Assembly (NCBI RefSeq): GCF_014698755.1 | Contig: NZ_JACJTO010000021.1 | Location: 1-64,000 of the forward strand | Length of the DNA: 64,000 nt | Direction: 5' to 3' | DNA from: Aphanizomenon flos-aquae FACHB-1287 | Lineage (GTDB): Bacteria > Cyanobacteriota > Cyanobacteriia > Cyanobacteriales > Nostocaceae | Shown here: one piece after another, positions 27,304 through 36,721 of the stretch | Position numbering within the stretch: the stretch's first letter is position 1 | How the letters are laid out: each line of letters begins with the position of its first letter | Translations under genes and position numbers: made by a program | The notes under the pieces: generated by a model | What the model was told of the DNA's origin: nothing | Databases searched by the model: none | The model's input: the letters and a program-made list of their open reading frames with translations, nothing else

Positions 27304-27374
27304 GGTAATAGTAAAGAAGTTTTCAGCGATTTTAAGTTTCTTTACACAGTTTAGTTTTATTTTGTTAACCTATT
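27302..27374 (+). repeat. About 90-bp 3'-end element, copy 3
   Basis: Begins at the cobT-like stop. GTAAAGAA and TTCTTTAC again form an 8-bp stem with a 19-base loop, followed by ACACAGTTTAGTTTTATTTTG. Confidence 0.75.
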
Positions 27375-27409
27375 TAGCACACACTCTTTATTGACTGACT
27401 GTAAAATTA

Positions 27410-28534
27410 ATGGACAGACGAGCTTTTTTATTAAGTGTAAGTACCTTAGCACTTTCTCAAGTGATCACAGGGTGCGGAACAAATCAGCAACTACTCTTAA
27501 ATGTACAATTATTAAAAAATTCTATTCCCGGTCAGGTAGTTAAGAAGTTTCGGAAAACTGTAACTCAGGGGGGGGAGTTGAAATTTACCCCAATTGATCA
27601 ACTTGAGGATTTATTTAAATTATTACAAACTTGGCAACAACCGCCAACAAATCAGCAAAAAGAATGGACTAGTTATTTACCCTTTAATCAAAATCAAAGA
27701 TCACCAACTGCGAATTTAGTCACCTTGGGAGACTATTGGTTAGAAGCAGCAATTAGCCAAGAATTAATTCAACCATTAGAAACAAAAAATCTCAAAAATA
27801 TAGGTTATATAAATGATAAATGGCAACAGATAATTAAACGTGATCAAAATGGTAAAATTTGGGGAGTTCCTTATCGGTGGGGAAATACAGTAATTATTTA
27901 TAATCGAGAAAAGTTTCAAAAATTGGGTTGGACACCAACAGATTGGAGTGATTTATGGCGAAGTGAATTACAAAACCGGATTTCTTTACTAAATCATCCA
28001 CGAGAAGTAGTTGGTTTAGTATTGAAGAAACTAGGAAAATCTTATAATACAGAAAATCTCAATCAAATCTCTTCCTTAGAAACAGAATTACAAGCATTAA
28101 ATCAACAAGTTAAATTTTATAATTCTACAAATTATTTAGAACCATTAATTATTGGAGACACTTGGTTAGCAGTCGGTTGGTCTGACGAGATTATTCCAGT
28201 CATTAGTCGTTATCAAAAATTCGCCGCAATTGTCCCGAAATCAGGAACAGCAATATGGGCTGATTTATGGGTAAGTCCCGTAGGTGTTAATAATGATGAT
28301 TTAGCATATCAATGGCTAGATTTTTGTTTACAACCCCATATATCTAAACAAATTGCTTTACTCACTAAAAGTAATTCTCCTATTCAGGATAATATGGTCA
28401 TGGGAAATATTGAGATACAGAACTTATTATTAACTAATGCAGAAATTTTTGCCAAAAGTGAATTTTTATTACCTTTACCTCCAGCAGTGATGAAAGAGTA
28501 TGAAGATTTATTTATGAAGATGAAACAATCATGA
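27410..28534 (+). CDS. Extracellular solute-binding lipoprotein (PotD-like)
   Basis: 374 residues. The N-terminus MDRRAFLLSVSTLALSQ leads into the lipobox VITGC (Cys about residue 22), so it is a lipoprotein. The rest has the periplasmic binding-protein pattern of the spermidine/putrescine or iron type: GKIWGVPYRWGNTVIIYNRE, LGWTPTDWSDLW and AIWADLWVSPVGVNN. No ABC permease or ATPase is adjacent, so the transporter partner and ligand are unknown. Slightly longer than PotD. Convergent with the next gene, with only 2 bases between the stops. Confidence 0.8.
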   Translation: MDRRAFLLSVSTLALSQVITGCGTNQQLLLNVQLLKNSIPGQVVKKFRKTVTQGGELKFTPIDQLEDLFKLLQTWQQPPTNQQKEWTSYLPFNQNQRSPTANLVTLGDYWLEAAISQELIQPLETKNLKNIGYINDKWQQIIKRDQNGKIWGVPYRWGNTVIIYNREKFQKLGWTPTDWSDLWRSELQNRISLLNHPREVVGLVLKKLGKSYNTENLNQISSLETELQALNQQVKFYNSTNYLEPLIIGDTWLAVGWSDEIIPVISRYQKFAAIVPKSGTAIWADLWVSPVGVNNDDLAYQWLDFCLQPHISKQIALLTKSNSPIQDNMVMGNIEIQNLLLTNAEIFAKSEFLLPLPPAVMKEYEDLFMKMKQS

Positions 28535-28536
28535 TT

Positions 28537-29061
28537 TTAGAAACGAAATCCTACTTTACTTTGATTATTCATCTGAATACTACAGAAAACAGGACGTTGA
28601 GAAAAATTACAAGTGTAAGTTCCTAACATTTCTTTTTGGTAGTTAAAAACTCGGATGTTATAACCAGATTTACTGGCTATCCTCCCTAAATTATTGACAA
28701 AACCATATTTTTCTAAATAGTCTAATAAACTCCAAATTTGCTGATTAACAATTAAATCCGCCCGTGGTGGTTCTGTTGAAGAAGCTGGATAAGCAATCCA
28801 ATTATCTAAAAGTTTGTTTTCCGAGGTTTGTTTAGACCACCATAAACTAGGAACTGTTAATTTTTGGGGATCAATGGTTTTAGCCGTGATAATATTATCT
28901 TTTGGTTGGCTGAGTAGATTTAATTCCAAAGGTGCATTAGAAGGTCGGAGAATGTTTTCTGCTATTGATGGAAGTATCAACACAAGATAAGAAGTAGTAA
29001 AACTGAGAATTGCTGATAATAACCGTGTTTTTTTGCAGGTAAATAAATTATTTTTATTCAT
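28537..29061 (-). CDS. Conserved secreted protein of unknown function
   Basis: 174 residues. A basic N-terminus and a hydrophobic segment (about 13-34) ending PSIAEN look like a signal peptide. The mature part has PSLWWSKQTSENKLLDNW, NQQIWSLLDYLEKYGFV and two Cys residues (GTYTCNF and PVFCSI) that could form a disulphide. The pattern is familiar from unannotated cyanobacterial periplasmic proteins; no enzyme motif is seen. Divergent from pdhB with about 200 bases between. Confidence 0.75.
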   Translation of the reverse strand: MNKNNLFTCKKTRLLSAILSFTTSYLVLILPSIAENILRPSNAPLELNLLSQPKDNIITAKTIDPQKLTVPSLWWSKQTSENKLLDNWIAYPASSTEPPRADLIVNQQIWSLLDYLEKYGFVNNLGRIASKSGYNIRVFNYQKEMLGTYTCNFSQRPVFCSIQMNNQSKVGFRF

Positions 29062-29263
29062 AGCTGAGACAAGATATTTTACGAGTTAGAAAAAAGGAGT
29101 TATTCCGTCCGGGTATCAGCATTTTAGTTTGCTTTTAGCTTGACAATTGAAAACAGGATATGAAAGAATTATATTCTGTTTTCAACAACAGTGCTACGCT
29201 TGACGGTATTCGGGACAATGGCACGATAAAATTATATAACGATAAATTGCAATAAAGGTCTAA

Positions 29264-30247
29264 ATGGCAGAAACACTATTTTTCAACGCCCTGCGGGAAG
29301 CTATTGACGAAGAAATGGCCCGCGATTCTAGCGTATTTGTTTTGGGTGAGGACGTAGGACACTACGGCGGCTCTTATAAGGTTACCAAAGATTTACACCA
29401 AAAGTATGGTGATCTGCGAGTTTTAGATACGCCTATTGCGGAAAATAGCTTTACTGGAATAGCTGTAGGTGCTGCTATGACTGGGTTACGTCCAATTATT
29501 GAAGGAATGAATATGGGCTTTCTGCTCCTCGCCTTCAACCAAATTTCTAATAATGCGGGTATGTTACGCTACACTTCCGGTGGTAACTTTAAAATCCCTA
29601 TGGTGATTCGTGGTCCTGGGGGTGTGGGTAGACAATTAGGTGCGGAACATTCCCAACGGCTAGAAGCCTATTTTCAAGCTGTTCCTGGTTTAAAAATTGT
29701 GGCTTGTTCCACCCCTTACAATGCTAAAGGATTGTTAAAAGCAGCTATCCGCGATGATAACCCAGTGTTATTTTTTGAACACGTTTTACTTTATAATTTA
29801 AAAGAAGACTTACCAGAAACAGAATATGTCCTCCCCCTAGATAAGGCTGAAATTGTCCGTCGAGGTAAGGATGTGACAATTTTAACTTATTCGCGGATGC
29901 GCTATCATGTACTGCAAGCAGTGAAAGTTTTGGAAAAACAAGGTTATGATCCAGAAGTTATTGATTTAATTTCTTTGAAACCTCTCGATTTTAACACTAT
30001 TGGCGCATCAATTCGCAAAACTCACCGGGTGATTGTTGTAGAAGAGTGTATGAGAACCGGAGGTATTGGTGCAGAATTAACGGCTTCAATTAATGATCGC
30101 TTATTTGATGAATTAGACGCGCCTGTATTGCGGCTTTCTTCTCAAGATATCCCCACACCTTACAATGGTAATCTGGAACGCCTAACCATTGTCCAACCAG
30201 AGCAAATCGTGGAAGCAGTCCAGAAAATGGTGGCTTTGCGGGTTTAG
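29264..30247 (+). CDS. pdhB: Pyruvate dehydrogenase E1 component, beta subunit
   Basis: 327 residues. With the alpha subunit it decarboxylates pyruvate using thiamine diphosphate, feeding acetyl units to fatty-acid synthesis. Motifs: [39 protein letters not shown] with the ThDP-activating Glu, [21 protein letters not shown] split around [12 protein letters not shown], and [20 protein letters not shown] at the C-terminus. The alpha subunit gene is not here. AAGG lies 5 bases before the ATG. In cyanobacteria pdhB is often near secD-secF, as it is here. Confidence 0.97.
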   Translation: MAETLFFNALREAIDEEMARDSSVFVLGEDVGHYGGSYKVTKDLHQKYGDLRVLDTPIAENSFTGIAVGAAMTGLRPIIEGMNMGFLLLAFNQISNNAGMLRYTSGGNFKIPMVIRGPGGVGRQLGAEHSQRLEAYFQAVPGLKIVACSTPYNAKGLLKAAIRDDNPVLFFEHVLLYNLKEDLPETEYVLPLDKAEIVRRGKDVTILTYSRMRYHVLQAVKVLEKQGYDPEVIDLISLKPLDFNTIGASIRKTHRVIVVEECMRTGGIGAELTASINDRLFDELDAPVLRLSSQDIPTPYNGNLERLTIVQPEQIVEAVQKMVALRV

Positions 30248-30267
30248 GTGACAGTTGACAGTTGTAC

Positions 30268-30287
30268 GGGCGAACGGCCGTTCGCCC
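30268..30287. repeat. 20-bp perfect palindrome (GGGCGAACGG/CCGTTCGCCC)
   Basis: Twenty bases after the pdhB stop. It is perfect and GC-rich in an AT-rich gap, the hallmark of a dispersed cyanobacterial palindrome; it can also form a hairpin at the 3' end of the pdhB transcript. Confidence 0.85.
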
Positions 30288-30413
30288 CAACGGCCGCCTC
30301 TGGTTACTGAGCGACTTGTCCTGAGCGAAGTATTACCTATTCCCTTGGAAATTTTCTACTCACAACCGACAAAAAGAGCGTTATTATAACCTTTGTCAGT
30401 TGTGAGTGATAGT

Positions 30414-31826
30414 ATGCAAAAACAGCGATCGCTATTAGCATTAATTATAGTCTTGGTAATTGCCGCTATTACGGTAATTGTCAAAATTCCTGTACCCCTA
30501 GGGTTAGACCTGCGGGGCGGTTCTCAGCTTACCATTCAGGTAAAACCAACAGCGGAAATTCCCCAAATTACCGAAAGGGAATTAGAAGCTGTGAAAAAAG
30601 TCGTCGAAGGACGAATTAATGGTCTAGGTGTTTCCGAACCAGTAATTCAAACTATAGGTACGGATAAAATATCAGTACAACTACCGGGTGTCAATGACCC
30701 AGAACAAGCAGAACGGATATTAGGAGGTACGGCGCAATTAGAGTTCCGCGTCCAAAAACCAAATACAGAAAGTCAACTTATTGCTTTACAAGTAACAATA
30801 AACGACCTGAAAACCAAGCGCGAAGACTTGAAAAAGACCAAAGATCAAGTAACAATTGATAAAAATAAAGAAGAGTTTGATAAAAGTAATCAAGCAATAG
30901 CAGAATTGTTTGCAAGTACCAACCCACCCCTAACCGGTAAATATCTCCAGGATGCCTATGGACAGCCCACTCAGGGCGATAATTGGGACGTGGCCATCCG
31001 TTTTGATCAAAAGGGTGGTGAACTCTTTGCAGGGCTAACAAAAGACCTGGCTGGAACTGGTCGCACTATCGGTATTTTCCTCGACAATGAATTAATCAGT
31101 TCACCCACCGTAGGAGCAGAATTTGCTGCTACTGGGATTACAGGTGGTTCTGCTATCATTACAGGTCGTTTTCAAGCCCAAGAAGCTAATGACTTGGGGG
31201 TACAGTTGCGCGGTGGTGCATTACCTGTTCCTGTGGAAATTGCGGAGAGAAGAACAGTAGGCGCTACTTTAGGAAAAGATAGTATTCAAAGAAGCATATA
31301 CGCTGGTATTGGTGGTCTGACCTTAGTATTAATATTTATGGTATGCTACTATCGCTTACCAGGAATGATCGCAAATGTATCACTATTGATTTACTCTCTC
31401 CTGACTTGGGCAGCATTTTGTTTACTCAGTGTCACCCTCACCTTACCAGGAATTGCGGGTTTTATTCTCAGTATCGGTATGGCGGTTGATGCTAACGTCT
31501 TAATTTTTGAACGCACTAGGGAAGAATTACAAGCAGGTAAATCTTTGTATCGTTCTGTAGAATCCGGTTTTTACCGCGCTTTTTCTAGTATCTTAGATAG
31601 TAACGTCACTACCTGGATTGCTTGTGCTGCTTTATTTTGGTTAGGTTCAGGACTGGTAAAAGGTTTCGCCCTCACCTTGGCTTTAGGGGTAGCAGTAAGT
31701 ATGTTTACCGCAATTACTTGTAGTCGCACATTGATGTTTTTAGTTATTTCCATTCCCTCTTTGCGGAACAAAAAACTTTATGCTCCGAATGTGCCAGTAA
31801 TAAATAAGACAGGAGTGGCACAATGA
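30414..31826 (+). CDS. secD: Protein translocase subunit SecD
   Basis: 470 residues from the ATG at 30414 (family-typical [10 protein letters not shown] start; the open frame reaches a TTG at 30393). With SecF it uses the proton gradient to help Sec export. A first transmembrane helix (about 5-25) is followed by [14 protein letters not shown], the periplasmic P1 domain, the [12 protein letters not shown] motif, then five transmembrane helices with [20 protein letters not shown], the proton-path Asp motif. secF overlaps its stop by 4 bases (ATGA). Confidence 0.97.
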   Translation: MQKQRSLLALIIVLVIAAITVIVKIPVPLGLDLRGGSQLTIQVKPTAEIPQITERELEAVKKVVEGRINGLGVSEPVIQTIGTDKISVQLPGVNDPEQAERILGGTAQLEFRVQKPNTESQLIALQVTINDLKTKREDLKKTKDQVTIDKNKEEFDKSNQAIAELFASTNPPLTGKYLQDAYGQPTQGDNWDVAIRFDQKGGELFAGLTKDLAGTGRTIGIFLDNELISSPTVGAEFAATGITGGSAIITGRFQAQEANDLGVQLRGGALPVPVEIAERRTVGATLGKDSIQRSIYAGIGGLTLVLIFMVCYYRLPGMIANVSLLIYSLLTWAAFCLLSVTLTLPGIAGFILSIGMAVDANVLIFERTREELQAGKSLYRSVESGFYRAFSSILDSNVTTWIACAALFWLGSGLVKGFALTLALGVAVSMFTAITCSRTLMFLVISIPSLRNKKLYAPNVPVINKTGVAQ

Positions 31827-32791
31827 GATTAGATATTAACAAAGCCCGGGGTACTTGGTGGACTATTTCCGCTATTATTATCCTGATTGGGATGATTTCT
31901 ATGGTGATATCTTCTCTAAATCCCAGTATCAAAGCACCTCTGCGCCCTAGTTTGGATTTTATCGGCGGTACAAGATTGCAATTGGTGCGGGACTGTAGCA
32001 AACCTGGTAATTGTGACCAGCCAATAGATATCAATGTTGTGCGAGAAGTGGCTAAATCCCAGGGTCTTGGAGATAGTAGTATTCAATTAATCTCGGAAAA
32101 TGGCCAAGAAAATGGTATTACTATTCGCACCAAAAACCTGGAAACAGAACAACGAAGTAATTTACAAAGTTCCCTAACTGAAAAAATCGGCGCTTTCGAC
32201 CCGCAAAAAAATCAAATTGACTCCGTTGGTGCGACTTTAGGAAAGGAGTTATTTACCTCTGGGGTGTTAGCTTTAATAGTTTCCTTTATAGGAATTACTA
32301 TCTATATGGCTGTTAGGTTTCAATGGGATTACGCTGTATTTGCCATTGTAGCCTTGTTTCACGACATTTTGATTACCACTGGGGTTTTCTCGATTTTAGG
32401 CTTGGTTTTCGGCGTTGAAGTGGATAGTCTGTTTATCGTGGCTTTGCTGACTATCACAGGTTTCTCCGTTAATGATACTGTGGTCATTTATGACCGAATT
32501 CGGGAAACTATTGAACTTCACCCTGGACAACCAATTGCTGAAGTTGTTGATGATGCTGTTAACCAAACTTTAACCAGGTCAATTAATACCACTTTAACTG
32601 TTCTACTGACATTATCTGCTATCTTCTTCTTTGGTGGCGAAACACTGCATAATTTTTCCTTAGCTTTAATTGTCGGCTTTACAATGGGCGCTTATTCTAG
32701 TATTTTCATTGCTAGTACACTCTTAATCTGGTGGCGAGAACGCAGTCAAAGTTATCCGGTTGAACCCCCTATCAGTTCCCCAGAAAGTTAA
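31823..32791 (+). CDS. secF: Protein translocase subunit SecF
   Basis: 322 residues. The first helix (about 12-32) is followed by [12 protein letters not shown] (the SecF version of the D-x-x-G-G motif), a periplasmic domain (about 45-130), and five C-terminal helices with [29 protein letters not shown] and a [11 protein letters not shown] loop. It is translationally coupled to secD, as is usual. Confidence 0.97.
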   Translation: MRLDINKARGTWWTISAIIILIGMISMVISSLNPSIKAPLRPSLDFIGGTRLQLVRDCSKPGNCDQPIDINVVREVAKSQGLGDSSIQLISENGQENGITIRTKNLETEQRSNLQSSLTEKIGAFDPQKNQIDSVGATLGKELFTSGVLALIVSFIGITIYMAVRFQWDYAVFAIVALFHDILITTGVFSILGLVFGVEVDSLFIVALLTITGFSVNDTVVIYDRIRETIELHPGQPIAEVVDDAVNQTLTRSINTTLTVLLTLSAIFFFGGETLHNFSLALIVGFTMGAYSSIFIASTLLIWWRERSQSYPVEPPISSPES

Positions 32792-32800
32792 ATTTATTCA

Positions 32801-32842
32801 CTCGTTCTTAGTCACACTGGGAACGAGATTAACAAGATTTTT
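32801..32842 (+). terminator. Possible terminator after secDF
   Basis: CTCGTTC (32801-32807) and GAACGAG (32821-32827) pair perfectly; a T-rich run (TTTTTT) follows about 10 bases later, further than in a typical terminator. Confidence 0.4.
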
Positions 32843-32865
32843 TAGACCCACCCTATACCTTTCCT

Positions 32866-33276
32866 ATGGATAAACCTGAAAAACCAGAAATTGAAGCAGA
32901 AGATTTGAGTTTAGACCCTGCTTTTGCTCAACAAATACAAAAGCTACATAGTCTAACAGTATACGGTAGATGGTTATTTGCGGGTTGTTTGTGGCTAATT
33001 ATCGCACCTTTCTGTCTGTGGGATTTGTGGGCGGAAATTTATTTGTTACAACAATATTTTACCTGGGTAGGACTAAGATATGCACTAATATTTCATCCTT
33101 TGTCTACTCTAGGTTTAAGTTTATGTATTGGAATGACAACTTCTGTTTTAGTTTGGCAAAGTCGTAATATTATTTGGGGACTACCATTACCAGAACAGGA
33201 AAATCTACAAAAGCAACTTTATCGCATTCGTCAACAAGGACCTTCCCACCCTCTATGGAAGTGGGTTTGTCAGTAA
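32866..33276 (+). CDS. Conserved cyanobacterial membrane protein, unknown function
   Basis: 136 residues. An acidic head (MDKPEKPEIEAEDLSLDP) is followed by a hydrophobic helix (about 35-52) and a second one (about 75-100), then a soluble tail ending HPLWKWVCQ. No catalytic motif. It follows secF on the same strand by 74 bases, across a possible terminator; this neighbourhood is familiar in related cyanobacteria but the role is unknown. Confidence 0.7.
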   Translation: MDKPEKPEIEAEDLSLDPAFAQQIQKLHSLTVYGRWLFAGCLWLIIAPFCLWDLWAEIYLLQQYFTWVGLRYALIFHPLSTLGLSLCIGMTTSVLVWQSRNIIWGLPLPEQENLQKQLYRIRQQGPSHPLWKWVCQ

Positions 33277-33298
33277 GGAGGGAATAGGAAGCAGGAGT

Positions 33299-33327
33299 TT
33301 TTTAATTTTTAATTTTTAATTTTTAAC
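33299..33327. repeat. TTTTTAA heptamer repeats
   Basis: Four TTTTTAA units in a row, a short tandem heptamer of the cyanobacterial STRR type; similar AAAATCT runs lie at about 41886-41908 and 48472-48492. Confidence 0.7.
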
Positions 33328-33489
33328 TGAATTGTTGCATATACATATACAAGTTTAGTAACTTATAGAAAAATATGCCATAAGATAAACAAAGATACTA
33401 CGATTATTAGATGTCTATAGTTCAAAAACCGCCCGTGTCGCTTCCCTCTCAGGTCTAACGCGCTCTTTTTCTACTTACTGCGACAACTT

Positions 33490-33954
33490 ATGAATGTTTC
33501 TCAGATTCAATTTAGCCAAAGCCTTGCGGATATTGATCTTTACCAACTCCAAGAATTGTTTAATTTGGCTGCTTTTTGGGCAAAAGAACGCAGTATTAAG
33601 GATTGGGGTACAGCTATTGCTAACAGTGAACCTGTGGTTTCTATCTGGGATAGGGAATTATTGATTGGTTTTGCGAGGGCGACTTCTGACGGCATCTATC
33701 GCGCTACAATTTGGGATGTTGCCATTCATCCAGATTATCAGGGTAAAGGACTGGGTAGCAAGTTGGTAGAAACTGTTTTAAGTCACCCCCGAATGCAAAA
33801 GGTAGAGCGTGTATACTTGATGACAACTCACCAACAGGAATTTTATGAAAAGATTGGTTTTCAAGTCAATAACACCACGACAATGGTTTTACAAAATCAG
33901 TCTAATTTTGATGCTTTGATGAGTGAGGAAATGTGTTTTCAAGAGTCTCTATAG
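33490..33954 (+). CDS. GNAT-family N-acetyltransferase
   Basis: 154 residues. The acetyl-CoA-binding motif A reads VAIHPDYQGKGLGSKLVE (Q/R-x-x-G-x-G/A as QGKGLG), after the strand IWDVAIHP; the C-terminal FYEKIGFQVN is motif B. The N-terminal half contains NLAAFWAKERSIKDWGTAIANSEPV, split as AAFWAKERS and WGTAIANSEP. The substrate is unknown. Its 3' end overlaps the 3' end of the convergent histidine-kinase-like gene by 53 bases. Confidence 0.88.
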   Translation: MNVSQIQFSQSLADIDLYQLQELFNLAAFWAKERSIKDWGTAIANSEPVVSIWDRELLIGFARATSDGIYRATIWDVAIHPDYQGKGLGSKLVETVLSHPRMQKVERVYLMTTHQQEFYEKIGFQVNNTTTMVLQNQSNFDALMSEEMCFQESL

Positions 33955-34828
33955 GAATAGATATTTGCAATCTAGTTAACTGTGGTGTTTCTGCTTTTTC
34001 GGTGGGAAAAGACAAAATTTCTAATTTTCCTGCCATCAATTCTACTAAACTTTGATTAATTGCCAGTTTCATTCCCGGTGATAGTGCTATATTTTCCTGA
34101 TTTGTGGGATTTTCAGATTTCATTAAATCTATAGGTTCACAGGTCATTACTGCGTCAGTGGGTACATCTAACCAAATATTTACACAATTACCTGTAGATG
34201 GTAAATTACTAGAAAGATAAATATTTCCGGTTTCCATTTGAGTAATTGTTGTATCTATCAAATTTATTAATACTTGTTTAAGATAACGGGAATCTGCTAA
34301 AATCCGAATTTCTGAATCTGACCGTGATAAAATAAAAGTATAATTACGATTAACTGCTAATAGATAGGTTGAGTTATAAACTTCTTCTAAAAGTTTACTT
34401 AATTCTAAAGTCTGAATATCTAATTTATTTCTACCAGATTCGATTTTGGAAACATCCAGAATTTCATCAATTAGCTTTAATAATTTTAGAGATCTTTCGT
34501 GAGCTTGGCCGATAAATTCTCGCTCTTCTTCGGGATTTTCACACAAATCCGCCAAAATTAACTGATGTAAACCAATTATACCACTTAATGGCGATCGCAA
34601 TTCATGACTAGTCCGTGCTAAAAAACCAGCTTGAAATTGACTCATTTCCCGCGCACTATAATAGGCTAATTGGGTTTGCTTCAATTCTTGCAAAAATTGA
34701 TTTTCTGGCAGTTGTAGGGCATTTTGGCGGGGAATAGATACAGATTTGATAGACTGGAAGAATAATTTACAATAACCTATTCCTATTCCTATTCCTGCTC
34801 CTAAATATAGCCATTTATCAAAATTCAT
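33902..34828 (-). CDS. Histidine-kinase-like protein with degenerate ATPase domain
   Basis: 308 residues from the ATG at 34828 (the frame is open to 34891 inside the threonylcarbamoyl-AMP synthase gene). A short hydrophobic N-terminus (about 5-25) is a membrane anchor. HisKA is intact: SHELRSPLSGIIG with the phospho-accepting His at about residue 75, then DEILDVSKIESG. The ATPase part is decayed: the N-box reads NLIDTTITQ where N-x-x-x-N-A is expected, no D-x-G-x-G box is seen, and only SPGMKLAINQSLVELMAG (about 250-267) recalls the G2/F region. It is probably a pseudokinase, phosphatase or scaffold rather than an active kinase. It overlaps the upstream gene by 11 bases and so is coupled to it. 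Confidence 0.8.
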   Translation of the reverse strand: MNFDKWLYLGAGIGIGIGYCKLFFQSIKSVSIPRQNALQLPENQFLQELKQTQLAYYSAREMSQFQAGFLARTSHELRSPLSGIIGLHQLILADLCENPEEEREFIGQAHERSLKLLKLIDEILDVSKIESGRNKLDIQTLELSKLLEEVYNSTYLLAVNRNYTFILSRSDSEIRILADSRYLKQVLINLIDTTITQMETGNIYLSSNLPSTGNCVNIWLDVPTDAVMTCEPIDLMKSENPTNQENIALSPGMKLAINQSLVELMAGKLEILSFPTEKAETPQLTRLQISIPIETLENTFPHSSKHQN

Positions 34829-35402
34829 AATTATCCAATTTAATACTACCTTGTCGTAAAATTTGCCAATTGTTTTCTGTCCATTTAGCAACAGTAGAAG
34901 GTATTCCCAAACCTTTGTATTCTGTTAATTCTAATGTTAAAACCTCTGGAAATTGAGCTTTTATTTCTGCTTTGGTTTCTAAAGTTGGTTGTCCTGATAA
35001 ATTAGCACTAGTTGTTGCCATTGGACCTGTTTGGGCTAAAATAGTTTGAGCAATTGGATGATTTGGAACTCGAATACCAATGGTAGTTGGTTCTTGAGGA
35101 TTCATGACCCTGGGAACTTTGTCACTAGCTGGTAAAACTAAAGTTAACGCACCTGGCCAATTTTGATTAACAATTTTTTGCCAAATTTGATATTCTCTAT
35201 TACCACATTGAACATAATCCCATAAATCCTCAGCTTTAGCAGCCATTAAAATTAAAGGTTTATCAAAACTGCGTTGTTTCGCAGCATAAATTAATTCTGC
35301 TTGTCTGGGTATGGTAGCTAATGCAGGGACAGTATCTGTGGGGAAACTAATCATTTTTCCAGCTTTTGCAGCTTTTATCAGGATTTCTAATGAAAGATTC
35401 AT
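34818..35402 (-). CDS. sua5: L-threonylcarbamoyladenylate synthase (Sua5/YrdC/YwlC)
   Basis: 194 residues, one YrdC domain. It makes the threonylcarbamoyl-AMP used for the t6A37 modification of tRNAs reading ANN codons. Motifs: ISFPTDTVPALA near the N-terminus, AAKQRSFDKPLILM, the basic GIRVPNHPIAQ, and TTSANLSGQPTL. The C-terminal Sua5 domain is absent, as in YrdC-type enzymes. The histidine-kinase-like gene overlaps its 3' end. Confidence 0.93.
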   Translation of the reverse strand: MNLSLEILIKAAKAGKMISFPTDTVPALATIPRQAELIYAAKQRSFDKPLILMAAKAEDLWDYVQCGNREYQIWQKIVNQNWPGALTLVLPASDKVPRVMNPQEPTTIGIRVPNHPIAQTILAQTGPMATTSANLSGQPTLETKAEIKAQFPEVLTLELTEYKGLGIPSTVAKWTENNWQILRQGSIKLDNYEF

Positions 35403-35490
35403 AAAGGTGGTTTTTCTGTCGGTTTTTTGAGTTGGGGATGAATTATTTTATTTTCATATTATCATTAGTGTTATTCCCACAAACAAGACA

Positions 35491-35517
35491 GTAGAGACGT
35501 TTTACCAAACGCCCCTA
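35491..35517. repeat. Imperfect palindrome related to that at 15804
   Basis: GTAGAGACGTTT and AAACGCCCCTAC pair with two mismatches around TACC... It shares the GTAGAGA-C/T-GTTT arm with the perfect palindrome at 15804-15833. It lies between lrtA and the sua5 gene, just after the lrtA stop on the minus strand. Confidence 0.6.
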
Positions 35518-35540
35518 CACAGTTAGCATTTAATTAGACT

Positions 35541-36185
35541 TTATTTAGAGTGGGATTTTTCCGCTACAGTCACATTAACGTTAGCTGATTTGCCATTTTT
35601 ACCATTGGAGTTACCGTTATTGCGGGGTTGAATTACTCCATAACCACCGTGATTACGTTCATAAATGACATTAATCTCGCCAGTCTCCGCATTATGGAAC
35701 ATATAAAAGTCGTGTCCCACCAGTTGTAGTTGTTCTTGCGCTTCTTCTAATGTCATTGGCGGCATAGAGAAGTATTTGGTGCGAACAACCTCTTCGGGTA
35801 ATTCAGGAGTACGATCTCCAATTAAATCCGCTGCAACAGTTTCCGGTGCTACTGCTTCCTTAGTTGATATAGGTTGAGTTTTATGATCCTGCCTTTTTTC
35901 CTTATATTTACGTAATTGCCGAGCAATTTTATCTGCAACTAGGTCAATACTTGCATATAAGCTTTCGCTGCTTTCCTCCGCACGGATAACGATACCATTG
36001 GCATAAATAGTTACTTCTGCTGCTTGCTTTGTACTTATTCGGGGATTGCGAGCTACGCTTAAATGGACATCCACTTGATTTGTGATGTTCTGGAAGTGAC
36101 TAGCTGCCTTTTCAATCTTCTGATGCACATATTCGCGGATTGCATCAGTGATTTCAATATTTTTACCGTGGATGACAAGCTTCAT
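35541..36185 (-). CDS. lrtA: Ribosome hibernation promoting factor, long form (LrtA)
   Basis: 214 residues from the ATG at 36185 ([12 protein letters not shown]), with GGGAGAG about 7 bases upstream; the frame is open to a TTG at 36203. The N-terminal domain (about 1-105) is the ribosome-binding beta-alpha fold with [17 protein letters not shown]; the C-terminal domain (about 140-190, [19 protein letters not shown] in parts, then [21 protein letters not shown]) dimerises to bring 70S ribosomes together as 100S. A Gly/Asn-rich tail ends the protein. Known in cyanobacteria as the light-repressed LrtA, made in the dark, with control through a long leader. Confidence 0.95.
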   Translation of the reverse strand: MKLVIHGKNIEITDAIREYVHQKIEKAASHFQNITNQVDVHLSVARNPRISTKQAAEVTIYANGIVIRAEESSESLYASIDLVADKIARQLRKYKEKRQDHKTQPISTKEAVAPETVAADLIGDRTPELPEEVVRTKYFSMPPMTLEEAQEQLQLVGHDFYMFHNAETGEINVIYERNHGGYGVIQPRNNGNSNGKNGKSANVNVTVAEKSHSK

Positions 36186-36721
36186 GTAAACTCTCCCGTT
36201 CAATATTATATGTGATGTTTTCAGGTAGGAATAGAAATTGCGGTAAGGCTTATCACTGCCACCAGCATAAATCGTTACCTATTCCTCAGACACTGCCTGA
36301 GGATTTTTAACATTTTTACATCTTTATACTTGCACTACTGACCCTCTTGTTTCCAACCGTTTGCCAAGGAATTGGTTTTTTAAGCAAAACTATTGAATTA
36401 GGCTTTTTTGAGATATGGTTCTTTTAAACACCTACTTCTATGGGACTTTACCAAAACAGGAGTGCTGACTCTTTTTTTGTTCCTCATTTGTGTTTTCTAT
36501 TGTATAGAGAATACAACTCTTTTGGGAAATTTGATCCTAATTGACGACAATAAATTTTTAAACTGCCATTGTTTTGGCCTGGCACTAATTATAGAAAACT
36601 CCTCCCCAGCCCATTCAGGTTATATATTCAAACTAGCATCTTGTGGGTTCTAAAGTATATTTTCTTGACGTTCCTTTAAGATCCTTTGCATAGCTTGACA
36701 ATTATCCCTTGACAATTACTG
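36186..36721. other. 536-bp divergent region between lrtA and lipB
   Basis: An open frame at 36408-36653 (TTG start, 81 codons) has no family resemblance and poor composition, so it is not called. The left part probably holds the long lrtA leader; the TTGACAATTATCCCTTGACAATT-like repeat of TTGACAATT (two copies, about 36695-36718) lies just before lipB and could serve as promoter -35 elements but is very close to the ATG. Confidence 0.4.

Noticed and set aside
36408..36653. 81-codon frame between lrtA and lipB
   Set aside because: TTG start without ribosome site, odd Cys/Phe/Leu-rich composition, no family pattern; more likely part of the lrtA leader region.
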